Shown here: positions 26,288 through 34,879 of the stretch, one piece after another | How positions within the stretch are numbered: the stretch's first letter is position 1 | Layout of the letters: every line of letters begins with the position of its first letter | NCBI RefSeq assembly: GCF_040372045.1 | Contig: NZ_BAABWH010000005.1 | Direction: 5' to 3' (one strand) | DNA from: Thalassolituus sp006212115 | Lineage (GTDB): Bacteria; Pseudomonadota; Gammaproteobacteria; Pseudomonadales; Oceanobacteraceae | Length of the DNA: 64,000 bases | Position numbers and translations under genes: made by a program | Notes under the pieces: generated by a model | What the model was told of the DNA's origin: nothing | Seen by the model: only the letters and a program-made list of their open reading frames with translations | The model's database searches: none

Positions 26288-29200
26288 TTAAAACGGGAAG
26301 AGCACCCGATAGTTAACGCTGAAGTAATCGACGTCACTCGCAAACCGATGAAACATCAGTTCCACCCGCTCGCGTTCAGTTACTTCATAGTCGGCCCCAA
26401 GGCCAAAACCCATCGTCAGTTCATCGGTACCGTCGACTTGCAATCCCCGCTCTGACGACAGGTCAATGTCACTTCCCATCACCTCGGCCTGAAGGCCCCA
26501 CTGTCCCGCTCGCGCGAATCTTGGACGATACTGCAGAGCAGCCGACGTCGCCTGATAAGCAATACGAGCAGTATTTATCTGGGCATCGCCCAGATCAAAA
26601 TAGGATAACGTCAGCGCAAGCTCATCAGTGAAATGGACTCCCGCGCCGATGGAAATACCGCCATCAATCGTATCGCTCTGGGTTGGTTCAATCTGCAAGT
26701 CCGGATCAAAACGGCTGAAACCGACACCACCATCAAGGCTGACATCCAGAGCACTGACAGGAGCAATCCAAGCCAGTGCTAAACCACACACACAAACGAG
26801 CTTATGAACCGTCCGTCGGGTACGTTGTGTGAATGCGAGTACGGCAAGAATAAGTGCATAGAAAGCCTGCCCCATCGCCCCCCCCTGCTTAACGTCTGGA
26901 CCATCATTGATCGATACATCTTCGCTATCCGGTACGCCATCACCATCGGCGTCCAGATCAGGCGCCTGCACAGGAGGCGACTCCTCGATAACTAACGCAA
27001 TAATGTCATCAAAATCATCACGAATACCGTCACCGTCGGCATCAGTATCGAGATAATCCGCAATACCATCCGCATCAAGATCAGCAAGTTCGCGGTCATC
27101 GAGCACGCCGTTATTGTTGGTATCCAGTCCCTGAATAACGCCATTGATCAAAGCATCGACACCATCGTCGATGCCATCACCATCGGCGTCTTCACCAGTG
27201 AAAAACGGATACTGATTGTTCTCGTCACGATCTGGAATACCATCGCCATCATCGTCTTCGTCCAGATGATTCGGGATGCCATCACCATCAAAATCTTCAA
27301 CAGAACCGAAGAACCCAATTGCGTTATCAACGACGTCCATCAGACCATCAAGATCAACATCAGTATCACTATCGAGACGACCATCATTGTCTGCATCCAG
27401 TGCGGCGCGAATAGCTGCTTTCACCAGATCAAAGGTTACGCCATCACTCTTGAGCTGCAGCAAGTCTGGCGTACCGTCGGCATCCGTATCTGGGAGGTCC
27501 TCTGCGATATCGATGATATCCACACCATCATCCAACAGACCGTTTGTATCACTGTCCGCCAGTCCGGCTTCAATAAGGTCAATAACACCGTCATTGTCAG
27601 CATCAAGATCCAGAGAATTAATCAGACCGTCGCCATCGACGTCTGCTTTCACATCATGGGATACGATTGATCGCGCTACGGCAATTTCTGCAGTGTCTGT
27701 CTCCCTACCATCAACAAGCGCATTCAGAGCGTCTATAAACTCTTCTTTGGTATCCCGATCATCACGTACGCCATCAAGATTTTCATCGACTACTGCCTCA
27801 AGTGGCAGGCCGATCAATATCGCGGCCGAACCGATGAAAGTATCTTCCCCGAATGGAGACACATCAAAGAAGTCCATAATGCCATCGCGATCGCTGTCAC
27901 CATTCAGACCACACGCGGAGCTATCCTCTGATACTGAGCCCATCAGCGAGCCATATTCGAGATTGTCGCGAATACCATCGTTATCAGCGTCAACGTCACT
28001 GCGATCAGTCACTCCGTCGCCATCGGTATCAGTCACACCCTCAAGAAGATTTGGCAGACCATCGCAATCGTCGTCCTGCCCTTCCATAATGGTCGCCACC
28101 AAAGCCTCAAGCTCTTCAACCGTATCCACATCTTCGGTACCCGCCTGATTACCAACGGCATAGTTAAGAATCGGCAGAATACGGTCGAGTGTTTCCCGAT
28201 CGACGATATCAATACCTGCATTCAGGTAATCATCAAGATCCGGAGGCTGACGGGAACCACCTACCTGCTGTGCAATATTGGTAAACGCATTATCTTCAGC
28301 GCTGACCACAACCTCAGACAACACACTCAGTGATTCAGCATTAGTATCTGCATCTGTGTAGGTCGCTAGCAAAGTGATCTGACGATTCAGTTCACTCGCT
28401 TGTATGGTGTAACTGTCGGTCTGTGAGACTGACTCACTCCCTACCAACCAGGAATAGGCCACAGGCGTTTCAATACCGTTTGCATCGAAAACGCTGGCCG
28501 TAAGCGACTGTCCAACGGCTGCCTCACCGACAACCGAAAGCTGCCCCGGCGAATTCACAATCACAGTCAGCACCTGTTCAACCGAATTACCAAAGTGATC
28601 TTCGGCAATCAGGATGATCTGGTAACTGCCATAATCCGCGGAGCCCGGAGCCGCGAGCAAGGATGCAGCGGTACGATCCACAGCCACTATCGCCGCTTTC
28701 TCGCCCGGCATAACCGGAGGCGAAGAACGATAAGCCAACTGTAACCAAGCCGGTAGCGTTGTTCCCTCTTTCACAGAGAACTCGACGTCATCACCCGCAT
28801 TATCTGAAGCAGACAAAATGAGCTCTGCGGTGGTGTTAATGTTCACGCGCAGTTCACTCGAGGAGGTAAATACCGGCACCGAATTAACACTGTTTACCAT
28901 GGCCAGAATTTCTTCGGCAGTGTCCAGGTCGTCGTATCCCAGCGAGAGGATAACAGCTTGGTATTTGGTGTTGTTTTCAGCAATTGCACCATCAACACCC
29001 GCTACTGCGTTCAGTTCTGTCGCGGTGATAGTATTAACAGAACCCGCGGCACGAGCCACTTCCTCAATCTCGGCATCGAGAACCGCGATAACCAATAACT
29101 GCTCTACTGTATTCCCGAAATCGTCGGAGACCTCTACCGTCAGAGTGTTGCGCCCAACATGATCATCAGCCGGCGTACCGGTGACGGCCCCATCGACAGA

Positions 29201-30538
29201 GAGTGTTAACCAGGCAGGAGAAGTCGCCCCATCTTTGACCGAATAGCGGAGAGGGTCGTCCGTCGCATCTGTCGCTACGATCAAGGTTTCGAAACGCTGC
29301 CCTTCTACTGTCGAGAAAGAAACCTCTGAGCTAACGGTGGGCACCGAATTGACGCTGTTAATCAACGCCTGTATTTCCGCTACGCTGTCGAGATCGTCGT
29401 ATGAGCGAGCCGCAATTACCGCCTGATATTTGCTGTCGTTATCCGCTATCGCATTCACAATACCTGCGATCGCGTTCAGTTCTGTAGCTGTAATGCTATT
29501 GCTGCTACCTGCCGCCGAGGCCACAGTATTTATTTCGGCATCACGCACCTCCACAGTCAGTGTCTGTTCAACAAGATTGCCAAAACCATCTGTAACAATA
29601 ACTTCCAGGACAACACTACCAACATCAGAATCGGTAGGTAGACCACCGAGGGTGTCGTCGCTTAATGCCATCCATGCAGGTAAACCGGAAGAAATATTAA
29701 ACGTAAGAGAATCATTCGTTCCATCCGTTGCGGATAACACGAAAGCAAATGGCTGCCCCTCAATCGCTACCGCATAGTCAGATGATGTAAATTCAGGGAC
29801 CGAATTGACACTGCTGACCATCGCCTGTATTTCTGCAGCGGTATCCAAGTCATTAAATGTCAGGCGTGCAATCACGCTCTGATATTTGGCATCGTTCGCA
29901 GCCAGAGCGCCTGTCACACCAGAGACCGCATTCAACTGGTTAGCGGAAATTGTGTTGGAGCTATTTCCAGCGGCTGATGCAATGACGACTACCTCAGGCG
30001 GAAGCGTGATAAGTTGGTACTCGAGAGACTCGATAAAGAAGAAAATATCGCTGCTAGTTTCGTCAACAACATCACCGACAATCCTCAGTTCGTCAATATT
30101 ATTGAAGCCTGATAAATTAACGGTCGTTGCGCCGACATTCTCTGTCCAAAGTGATGCGACCGTATTTGAGACAACCTGCTCACCATTCGAAAATCCAATA
30201 ACTCGAACTCCGGGAACCGGCATTTGAAACAGGTCGGTCATAGTGACACTCGACACATTCAACCGATCCCATAGATTAGCCGGTGTAATTGAAACCGTCC
30301 TTGCAGGGCGGGTTGGATCATACCCCACCTGAATGGCCGCAGGGCCTGTCACGCCCTTCATACTGGCCTCAGCAGGCACACTGATTTTTAAATCATTAAT
30401 GACCGTACTCGTCCCAAGGTCTTCGTGATGTACCCAGGTCGAGGTAGAAAAATCTTCAGTGGCTGCCAACGCCGACAACGAAAACGTCATCATCGCCAGC
30501 AGCGCACTGTTCAACACAGAACGCGGAATTCTAAACAT
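26288..30538 (-). CDS. Large surface protein: three tandem cadherin/Ig-like modules, calcium-type TSP3 repeats, C-terminal barrel
   Basis: 1416 residues. Signal peptide (about 1-26); an N-terminal domain to 180; three tandem modules of about 155 residues (186-336, 337-494, 495-663), each starting with the same sequence type (TITATELNAIAG, KYQAVI, YDDLD, NSVNSVP) and continuing as a He_PIG/cadherin-like fold (PAWLTLSVDG, TVEVSDDFGN); another Ig-like domain (664-745); then 821-1215 rich in DxDxDGxxD thrombospondin-type-3 calcium repeats. Residues 1219-1240 read as a GlyGly-CTERM-like segment (GGAMG, hydrophobic helix, RTRR), next a second signal-peptide-like helix ending PVSA, and 1263-1416 is an OmpW/OmpA-like barrel ending FPF. 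Probably an adhesin or surface-layer protein. The TSP3-to-barrel junction carries a G8 tract. It lies 31 bases after the tail-collar gene. Confidence 0.8.
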   Translation of the reverse strand: MFRIPRSVLNSALLAMMTFSLSALAATEDFSTSTWVHHEDLGTSTVINDLKISVPAEASMKGVTGPAAIQVGYDPTRPARTVSITPANLWDRLNVSSVTMTDLFQMPVPGVRVIGFSNGEQVVSNTVASLWTENVGATTVNLSGFNNIDELRIVGDVVDETSSDIFFFIESLEYQLITLPPEVVVIASAAGNSSNTISANQLNAVSGVTGALAANDAKYQSVIARLTFNDLDTAAEIQAMVSSVNSVPEFTSSDYAVAIEGQPFAFVLSATDGTNDSLTFNISSGLPAWMALSDDTLGGLPTDSDVGSVVLEVIVTDGFGNLVEQTLTVEVRDAEINTVASAAGSSNSITATELNAIAGIVNAIADNDSKYQAVIAARSYDDLDSVAEIQALINSVNSVPTVSSEVSFSTVEGQRFETLIVATDATDDPLRYSVKDGATSPAWLTLSVDGAVTGTPADDHVGRNTLTVEVSDDFGNTVEQLLVIAVLDAEIEEVARAAGSVNTITATELNAVAGVDGAIAENNTKYQAVILSLGYDDLDTAEEILAMVNSVNSVPVFTSSSELRVNINTTAELILSASDNAGDDVEFSVKEGTTLPAWLQLAYRSSPPVMPGEKAAIVAVDRTAASLLAAPGSADYGSYQIILIAEDHFGNSVEQVLTVIVNSPGQLSVVGEAAVGQSLTASVFDANGIETPVAYSWLVGSESVSQTDSYTIQASELNRQITLLATYTDADTNAESLSVLSEVVVSAEDNAFTNIAQQVGGSRQPPDLDDYLNAGIDIVDRETLDRILPILNYAVGNQAGTEDVDTVEELEALVATIMEGQDDDCDGLPNLLEGVTDTDGDGVTDRSDVDADNDGIRDNLEYGSLMGSVSEDSSACGLNGDSDRDGIMDFFDVSPFGEDTFIGSAAILIGLPLEAVVDENLDGVRDDRDTKEEFIDALNALVDGRETDTAEIAVARSIVSHDVKADVDGDGLINSLDLDADNDGVIDLIEAGLADSDTNGLLDDGVDIIDIAEDLPDTDADGTPDLLQLKSDGVTFDLVKAAIRAALDADNDGRLDSDTDVDLDGLMDVVDNAIGFFGSVEDFDGDGIPNHLDEDDDGDGIPDRDENNQYPFFTGEDADGDGIDDGVDALINGVIQGLDTNNNGVLDDRELADLDADGIADYLDTDADGDGIRDDFDDIIALVIEESPPVQAPDLDADGDGVPDSEDVSINDGPDVKQGGAMGQAFYALILAVLAFTQRTRRTVHKLVCVCGLALAWIAPVSALDVSLDGGVGFSRFDPDLQIEPTQSDTIDGGISIGAGVHFTDELALTLSYFDLGDAQINTARIAYQATSAALQYRPRFARAGQWGLQAEVMGSDIDLSSERGLQVDGTDELTMGFGLGADYEVTERERVELMFHRFASDVDYFSVNYRVLFPF

Positions 30539-30569
30539 GGTAACTACCTGTATAGCGATGAATCAGAGA

Positions 30570-31226
30570 TCAAGAGCGTGAAGGGAAAACACCCTGTAGC
30601 GCGATACAGGCTTTTAAAGCCAACGTTGGCTGGCGGATATCGACGTACGTCGTACCGGTCAACTGAGTAGAACCTGTTACCGACACAGAGGAAGAATGCA
30701 ATGTGACGGTATCATCGGGTGCTGTCGATTGTGGCCCGTAGATGGCTGCACGCTGGCCGTTCGCCAGCATATTGCCCGATGGCGAGGCTACGTTATTTTC
30801 GAGAGTGGCTGTACTTCCATTCGCCTTGAGCGTTGCAATCACACCATTGCCCAGAGAGTGCGCATGCGCAGGCACCTCATTCGTCGACTCCTGACCTACT
30901 TGCTGACCCTGCCTGTAGTTACTCAGACCAGGTCCCTGCCCCGCATTGACCGCGACACGACCACGCAGGTCGGGCAAGCCGAAGGTTGTTCTACCGTCAC
31001 CACCGTACATGGTTCCTAATAGAGAAAAGAGAGCAGAGTTCTGTGAAATAGCCATTAACTGGCCGTCAGCACTGGCCCAGCCTCTTGGGCAAAAGTTACC
31101 AGCAAACCACATAACCTCACCGAGGAATGGCTCTGCCGCCGCGTGCGCCTTAGATACCGTTACTCCGCTTACCAGAGCGGTAGCAAGCAGAGAACTACAT
31201 ACGAATTTTGAGAATTGCTTTTTCAT
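30570..31226 (-). CDS. Secreted phage-tail-collar domain protein
   Basis: 218 residues from the ATG at 31226 (AAGGTG upstream; a start at 31247 is possible). Signal peptide ending AHAA, then PFLGEVMWFAGNFCPRGWA and FSLLGTMYGGDGRTTFGLPD, the Tail Collar domain (PF07484) also found in microcystin-dependent MdpB-type proteins. In phages this domain is in the tail tip; here the signal peptide, lack of phage neighbours and position before a giant adhesin suggest a cell-surface or secreted protein. The C-terminus is Ser/Thr/Asn-rich. Confidence 0.8.
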   Translation of the reverse strand: MKKQFSKFVCSSLLATALVSGVTVSKAHAAAEPFLGEVMWFAGNFCPRGWASADGQLMAISQNSALFSLLGTMYGGDGRTTFGLPDLRGRVAVNAGQGPGLSNYRQGQQVGQESTNEVPAHAHSLGNGVIATLKANGSTATLENNVASPSGNMLANGQRAAIYGPQSTAPDDTVTLHSSSVSVTGSTQLTGTTYVDIRQPTLALKACIALQGVFPSRS

Positions 31227-31573
31227 AGGACACCTTCGGTCATTCACGCCGCGTCAACAGCCTTGTTAGTTTTTCGCGACGCGCCTCAGCGTGTCCCGTT
31301 ATCAATTCCGACTGTACTAAGGCGACAGCTGAGTTCAGCAATTACGATTAGAGAACAGTCATTCTGTATATTTTACATACAAAACGTTACATTGAGTAGA
31401 CAATAATTGGTCAAATAACAACCTGTCCCGATTTGAGACAGCCGCAAAGCATCAGGTGAAGTAGACGCGCAAACAGAGTGTCGAAAAGCGGTCGTGCAAA
31501 AGGAAGCGGTTGGGAGGCGATAAAAAAAGGGGGGGAGAAATCCCCACCAGAACGGTGGGGATTGATCATGCGA
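31227..31573. other. Gene-free region upstream of the collar gene
   Basis: AT-rich promoter area for the collar-adhesin operon on the minus strand, including the near-palindrome TGTAT-ATTTTAC-ATACA (31365-31381). Its right end holds the terminator of the DUF1329 gene. Short frames here have no family features. Confidence 0.5.
31523..31563 (-). terminator. Terminator of the VolA-DUF1302-DUF1329 operon
   Basis: ATCCCCACC-AGAAC-GGTGGGGAT (31540-31562); on the minus strand the stem is followed by a C7 and T7 run. Confidence 0.75.
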
Positions 31574-32935
31574 TTAGCGCACACCGCCTCGGCGCAGTGC
31601 CGCTGGAGTGTAATCAGAGTAGGTACGTTCAAACTCGTACTGATAACCCGACTCTTCTTCGTTATCCAAGCCAAGGGCCAGATAGCGGCCTGAGTTCAGG
31701 TCGTACAGAGTTTCAATCGCGTACCATGGAACCTTACGATCGAAGTAGAACATGTTGTGCGACTCAGCCACACGCCACAGTTCTCCACGGCCGTCGTAGT
31801 GATCAATCTCGGTCGCCTGCCAGGTGTCCTCATCGATATAGAACACACGCTTAGCGTATACGTGACGCTGACCATCTTTCAGGGTGGCTGTTACTTTCCA
31901 CACACGGTGCAGTTCATAACGAGTCAGGTCCTGATTGATATGACCGGCTTTTACGATGTCATCGTATTTCAGACTGGAATCTTTCAGCTGATATGAATTG
32001 TACGGGATATACATTTCGAACTGGCCATTCAGCTCCCACTCATAGCGGTCTGGCGAGCCGTTAAACATATCAAAGTTATCGGCGGTACGAAGACCATCAG
32101 ACGCAGTACCTGGACCGTCATAGGCTACCTGAGGCGCACGACGTACGCGACGCTGACCCGCATTGTAGACCCACGCCTTACGAGGTTCTTTTACCTGGTC
32201 CAACGTTTCGTGAACCAGCAGAACGTTACCCGCCAGACGAGCTGGAGACAGTACATCCTGTTTAAAGTAGAAAAGAACGTTGTCGTCTTTATCTGCCTGG
32301 AAATCGACCAGATTATTACGGAAAGTGAACTCGTCTTTAAAGCGAACCACGGTGTAATCACCGTTCACTTGAGGAGTCACCTGACCAATAATACGGCTGA
32401 CCGAGCCACCACGGTAACGTGTAATGTGGTTCCAGATCACTTCAACACCCGTCTGAGGGAATGGGAAAGGCACGCCAAAAGTGAAGTTGGCAATACCGTT
32501 ACCGTCGTTCAACAGTGAGGTGTTTACAGCGTTCTTCTTGGTTTCGTCATAAACGGCCTGCGGGTAAGCAGCAGAACGTACCGTCTTGTAGACCGGCATT
32601 TTGTAAGTATCAGGATACTTTTCAAACATAGCTTTCTGACCATCAGTCAGATTCGCCGCATAGTCTTTGTAATTTGCTGCAGTAATCACAAACTCAGGTT
32701 TTTCACCTGCAAATGGATTACCCAGACGACCGTTTTTACTCACGCTCGCGGCGTCAGTGGCCAGACCGCCAGTCCACGCAGGAATATTGCCCTGCGCTTC
32801 TTTAATTGCACCTACTGGAGTCAGTTCTGTACCCAGTTTGGCCGCCTGATCAGCACTCACACCTGCGTGTGCAGAGCCCATCAGGATGGAGAGGGCCGCA
32901 GCCGCTCCCCAGGTTTTAAATTGTTTCTTCAACAT
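31574..32935 (-). CDS. DUF1329 family periplasmic (LolA/LolB-fold) protein
   Basis: 453 residues. Signal peptide ending AHA, then the family opening AAKLGTELTPVGAIKEAQGN and IPAWTGGL, and further typical segments (GVEVIWNHITRYRGG, YELHRVWKVTATLKDGQRH, DEDTWQATEIDHYDGRGELW). DUF1329 proteins are almost always next to DUF1302 barrels in marine and pseudomonad lipid, sterol or polyester degradation loci and are thought to carry hydrophobic cargo in the periplasm. Last gene of the operon. Confidence 0.92.
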   Translation of the reverse strand: MLKKQFKTWGAAAALSILMGSAHAGVSADQAAKLGTELTPVGAIKEAQGNIPAWTGGLATDAASVSKNGRLGNPFAGEKPEFVITAANYKDYAANLTDGQKAMFEKYPDTYKMPVYKTVRSAAYPQAVYDETKKNAVNTSLLNDGNGIANFTFGVPFPFPQTGVEVIWNHITRYRGGSVSRIIGQVTPQVNGDYTVVRFKDEFTFRNNLVDFQADKDDNVLFYFKQDVLSPARLAGNVLLVHETLDQVKEPRKAWVYNAGQRRVRRAPQVAYDGPGTASDGLRTADNFDMFNGSPDRYEWELNGQFEMYIPYNSYQLKDSSLKYDDIVKAGHINQDLTRYELHRVWKVTATLKDGQRHVYAKRVFYIDEDTWQATEIDHYDGRGELWRVAESHNMFYFDRKVPWYAIETLYDLNSGRYLALGLDNEEESGYQYEFERTYSDYTPAALRRGGVR

Positions 32936-32967
32936 ATTCGGAACCTCTGTGTAACTTGTTCAACTGC

Positions 32968-34860
32968 TCAGAATGAATATTTAGCAGAAAGACTGATATT
33001 GTCGCGGTCTTTCAACTGGTTATATTTGCCACCCGAGAAGTTAGTGTAGGACACGTCAACGGATGTCTGGTTCAGATACAGGAATGACACACCCAGACCA
33101 ACGGTCAGACGATCATCGATGAACTGTGAACCCGGCTCTGGGCCGTAACCTTTGTCATAAGCAATCGACATATTCGGCGTCATATTCACACCAGCAAATG
33201 CGTTGTTATACGTCAGACCAGAGCGCAGACGAATACCACCGGACAGCTTGGTCGTGTAACCATCGTCGGTACAGTAGTCGGTATTTACGTTCGCAGAAGT
33301 GCCACCATCGATACAGTAGTTAGTATCACCACCCGCGGCGAAAACACCGTCGTTGTTACCGATACCGTAAGCACCTGAACGACCGTAGCGAGCGTCGTCG
33401 GTATTAGGCAGGTCTGGAATATACGTCGCACCAATTTCACCAACCAGTGCCAGACGGTCTGCACCTAACACGCGATCGAAGAACATGATGTACGTCGACT
33501 GGGCCTGCCAGATATCGAACTCGTCATAACCTTCGCCAATTTCACCGTACAGGTTCTCTGCGCCACCGGCTTCCTCAGCACGCTGCTGATACAGACGACT
33601 CCATGGCACACCGTTACCAGCCAGAATCAGCTCAAAGGCATTCCACTGAATCGGCATATCTGGTTTGTAGCTGATCTCACCAGAAATAGACGCACCGCTC
33701 GCGGTACTGCGAGCAAACGAGATACCGGCAATCTGAATGTCTTCTGGGTATGCGATCTGATACAGCGGACGATACGTGTTGTAAGACGCGTCGTCATTCA
33801 CTTCCAGGTTTGGTGTACCAGTAAGAACGCCCAAGCGATCCTGATTGGTAATCACGCCGTTAATATATGGAAGGCGACTGTGGATATTCATGTAGTAGAA
33901 GCCGAACTCAGTATCACCGAGCGCTTCTGAGTACCAACGCAGGGCCACACCATACTGGCCAGAATCACTTGGTTCTTCGTCCTCGATTCGTTCAGTCACA
34001 GGGGCGACTCGACCCGTCAGTGGAATACCACTGTCAATCTCAAGCTCGCGCAAGGCAAGAATTGCACGTTCCTCGGCATCACCACCCAGGATTACCGGAC
34101 CACAGCCGTCGGCTACGAAGTCAACAGTAGAGAAGAAGGTGCCGCACGGATCGCTGCGAGTGTGATCCCATTCAAGCTGATAGAAGGCTTCAAGAGTGAT
34201 CTCACCGGTCAAACCGATAGACGTATACAGCATGTTGACAGGCAGGAGGCCCTCTTTCAGTTCGGCACCAGGCTTACGGAACGCAGACGCGTCCACCGGG
34301 TTTACACTGTTAATACCACCCTGAATAAAGGTGCTCTCACCCCAACTCAGTACCTGACGACCCAGACGGACACTTACAGGAACATAGTTGATGTCGTAGT
34401 CAGCCCAAACAAAAGCATCCAACAGCTCTGCACCGAAGCCTGCTGCGTCTTTCGTTTCATCATTCAACGGTTTGAATTCCGTATCCTGATCCATAATCGC
34501 GTGATCGTAGTACGCACGTGCACGGAAGAAAGCACCGTAATTGCGGTAACTCATTTCCAGGTCGCCACTCCACTTAAAGACGTTGGTATAGATGTCGCCT
34601 TGGCCGTAGTTTAGTGTGCCGTCATCGTAGTTATAGGATGAACCGTATGTATTCTCGTTAATCACGCTACCATTGGAAGTCATGATCTGACCACGATCAC
34701 GCTCTTCTAAGCGCCAGCCAATACCATAGGACAGAGTGTTGGCAAGTTGAATATTCAACTCACCGACGTTGTACTCAATTGCATTAACTGAGGTTACAGC
34801 TCCTGCCATGGCCAGTGCCAGCGGAGTCTTTTTAAACATTGAAATCATTGCTTTTTTCAT
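32968..34860 (-). CDS. DUF1302 family outer-membrane barrel protein
   Basis: 630 residues from the ATG at 34860, which has GGAG ten bases upstream; a TTG at 34878 gives six more. Signal peptide ending VNA, then alternating strands typical of DUF1302 (LANTLSYGIGWRLEERD, VRLGRQVLSWGESTFIQGG, PVDASAFRKPGAELKEG) and a terminal phenylalanine (SLSAKYSF). By analogy with FadL-like roles it probably passes hydrophobic compounds through the outer membrane. It lies between a surface lipase gene and a DUF1329 gene. Confidence 0.92.
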   Translation of the reverse strand: MKKAMISMFKKTPLALAMAGAVTSVNAIEYNVGELNIQLANTLSYGIGWRLEERDRGQIMTSNGSVINENTYGSSYNYDDGTLNYGQGDIYTNVFKWSGDLEMSYRNYGAFFRARAYYDHAIMDQDTEFKPLNDETKDAAGFGAELLDAFVWADYDINYVPVSVRLGRQVLSWGESTFIQGGINSVNPVDASAFRKPGAELKEGLLPVNMLYTSIGLTGEITLEAFYQLEWDHTRSDPCGTFFSTVDFVADGCGPVILGGDAEERAILALRELEIDSGIPLTGRVAPVTERIEDEEPSDSGQYGVALRWYSEALGDTEFGFYYMNIHSRLPYINGVITNQDRLGVLTGTPNLEVNDDASYNTYRPLYQIAYPEDIQIAGISFARSTASGASISGEISYKPDMPIQWNAFELILAGNGVPWSRLYQQRAEEAGGAENLYGEIGEGYDEFDIWQAQSTYIMFFDRVLGADRLALVGEIGATYIPDLPNTDDARYGRSGAYGIGNNDGVFAAGGDTNYCIDGGTSANVNTDYCTDDGYTTKLSGGIRLRSGLTYNNAFAGVNMTPNMSIAYDKGYGPEPGSQFIDDRLTVGLGVSFLYLNQTSVDVSYTNFSGGKYNQLKDRDNISLSAKYSF

Positions 34861-34879
34861 GATTTTTATTCTCCGCAAC

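Noticed and set aside
27276..28148. 290-codon serine-rich plus-strand frame
   Set aside because: It is the complement of the Asp/Gly-rich calcium repeats of the adhesin, whose codons give serine in antisense.
27000..28200. CRISPR-like or satellite DNA suggested by the repetitive catc/gat pattern
   Set aside because: The pattern is coding: degenerate DxDxDG codons of irregular spacing, without constant spacers.
30570..31226. Prophage remnant suggested by the tail-collar domain
   Set aside because: The protein has a signal peptide and there are no phage structural, integrase or lysis genes around it.
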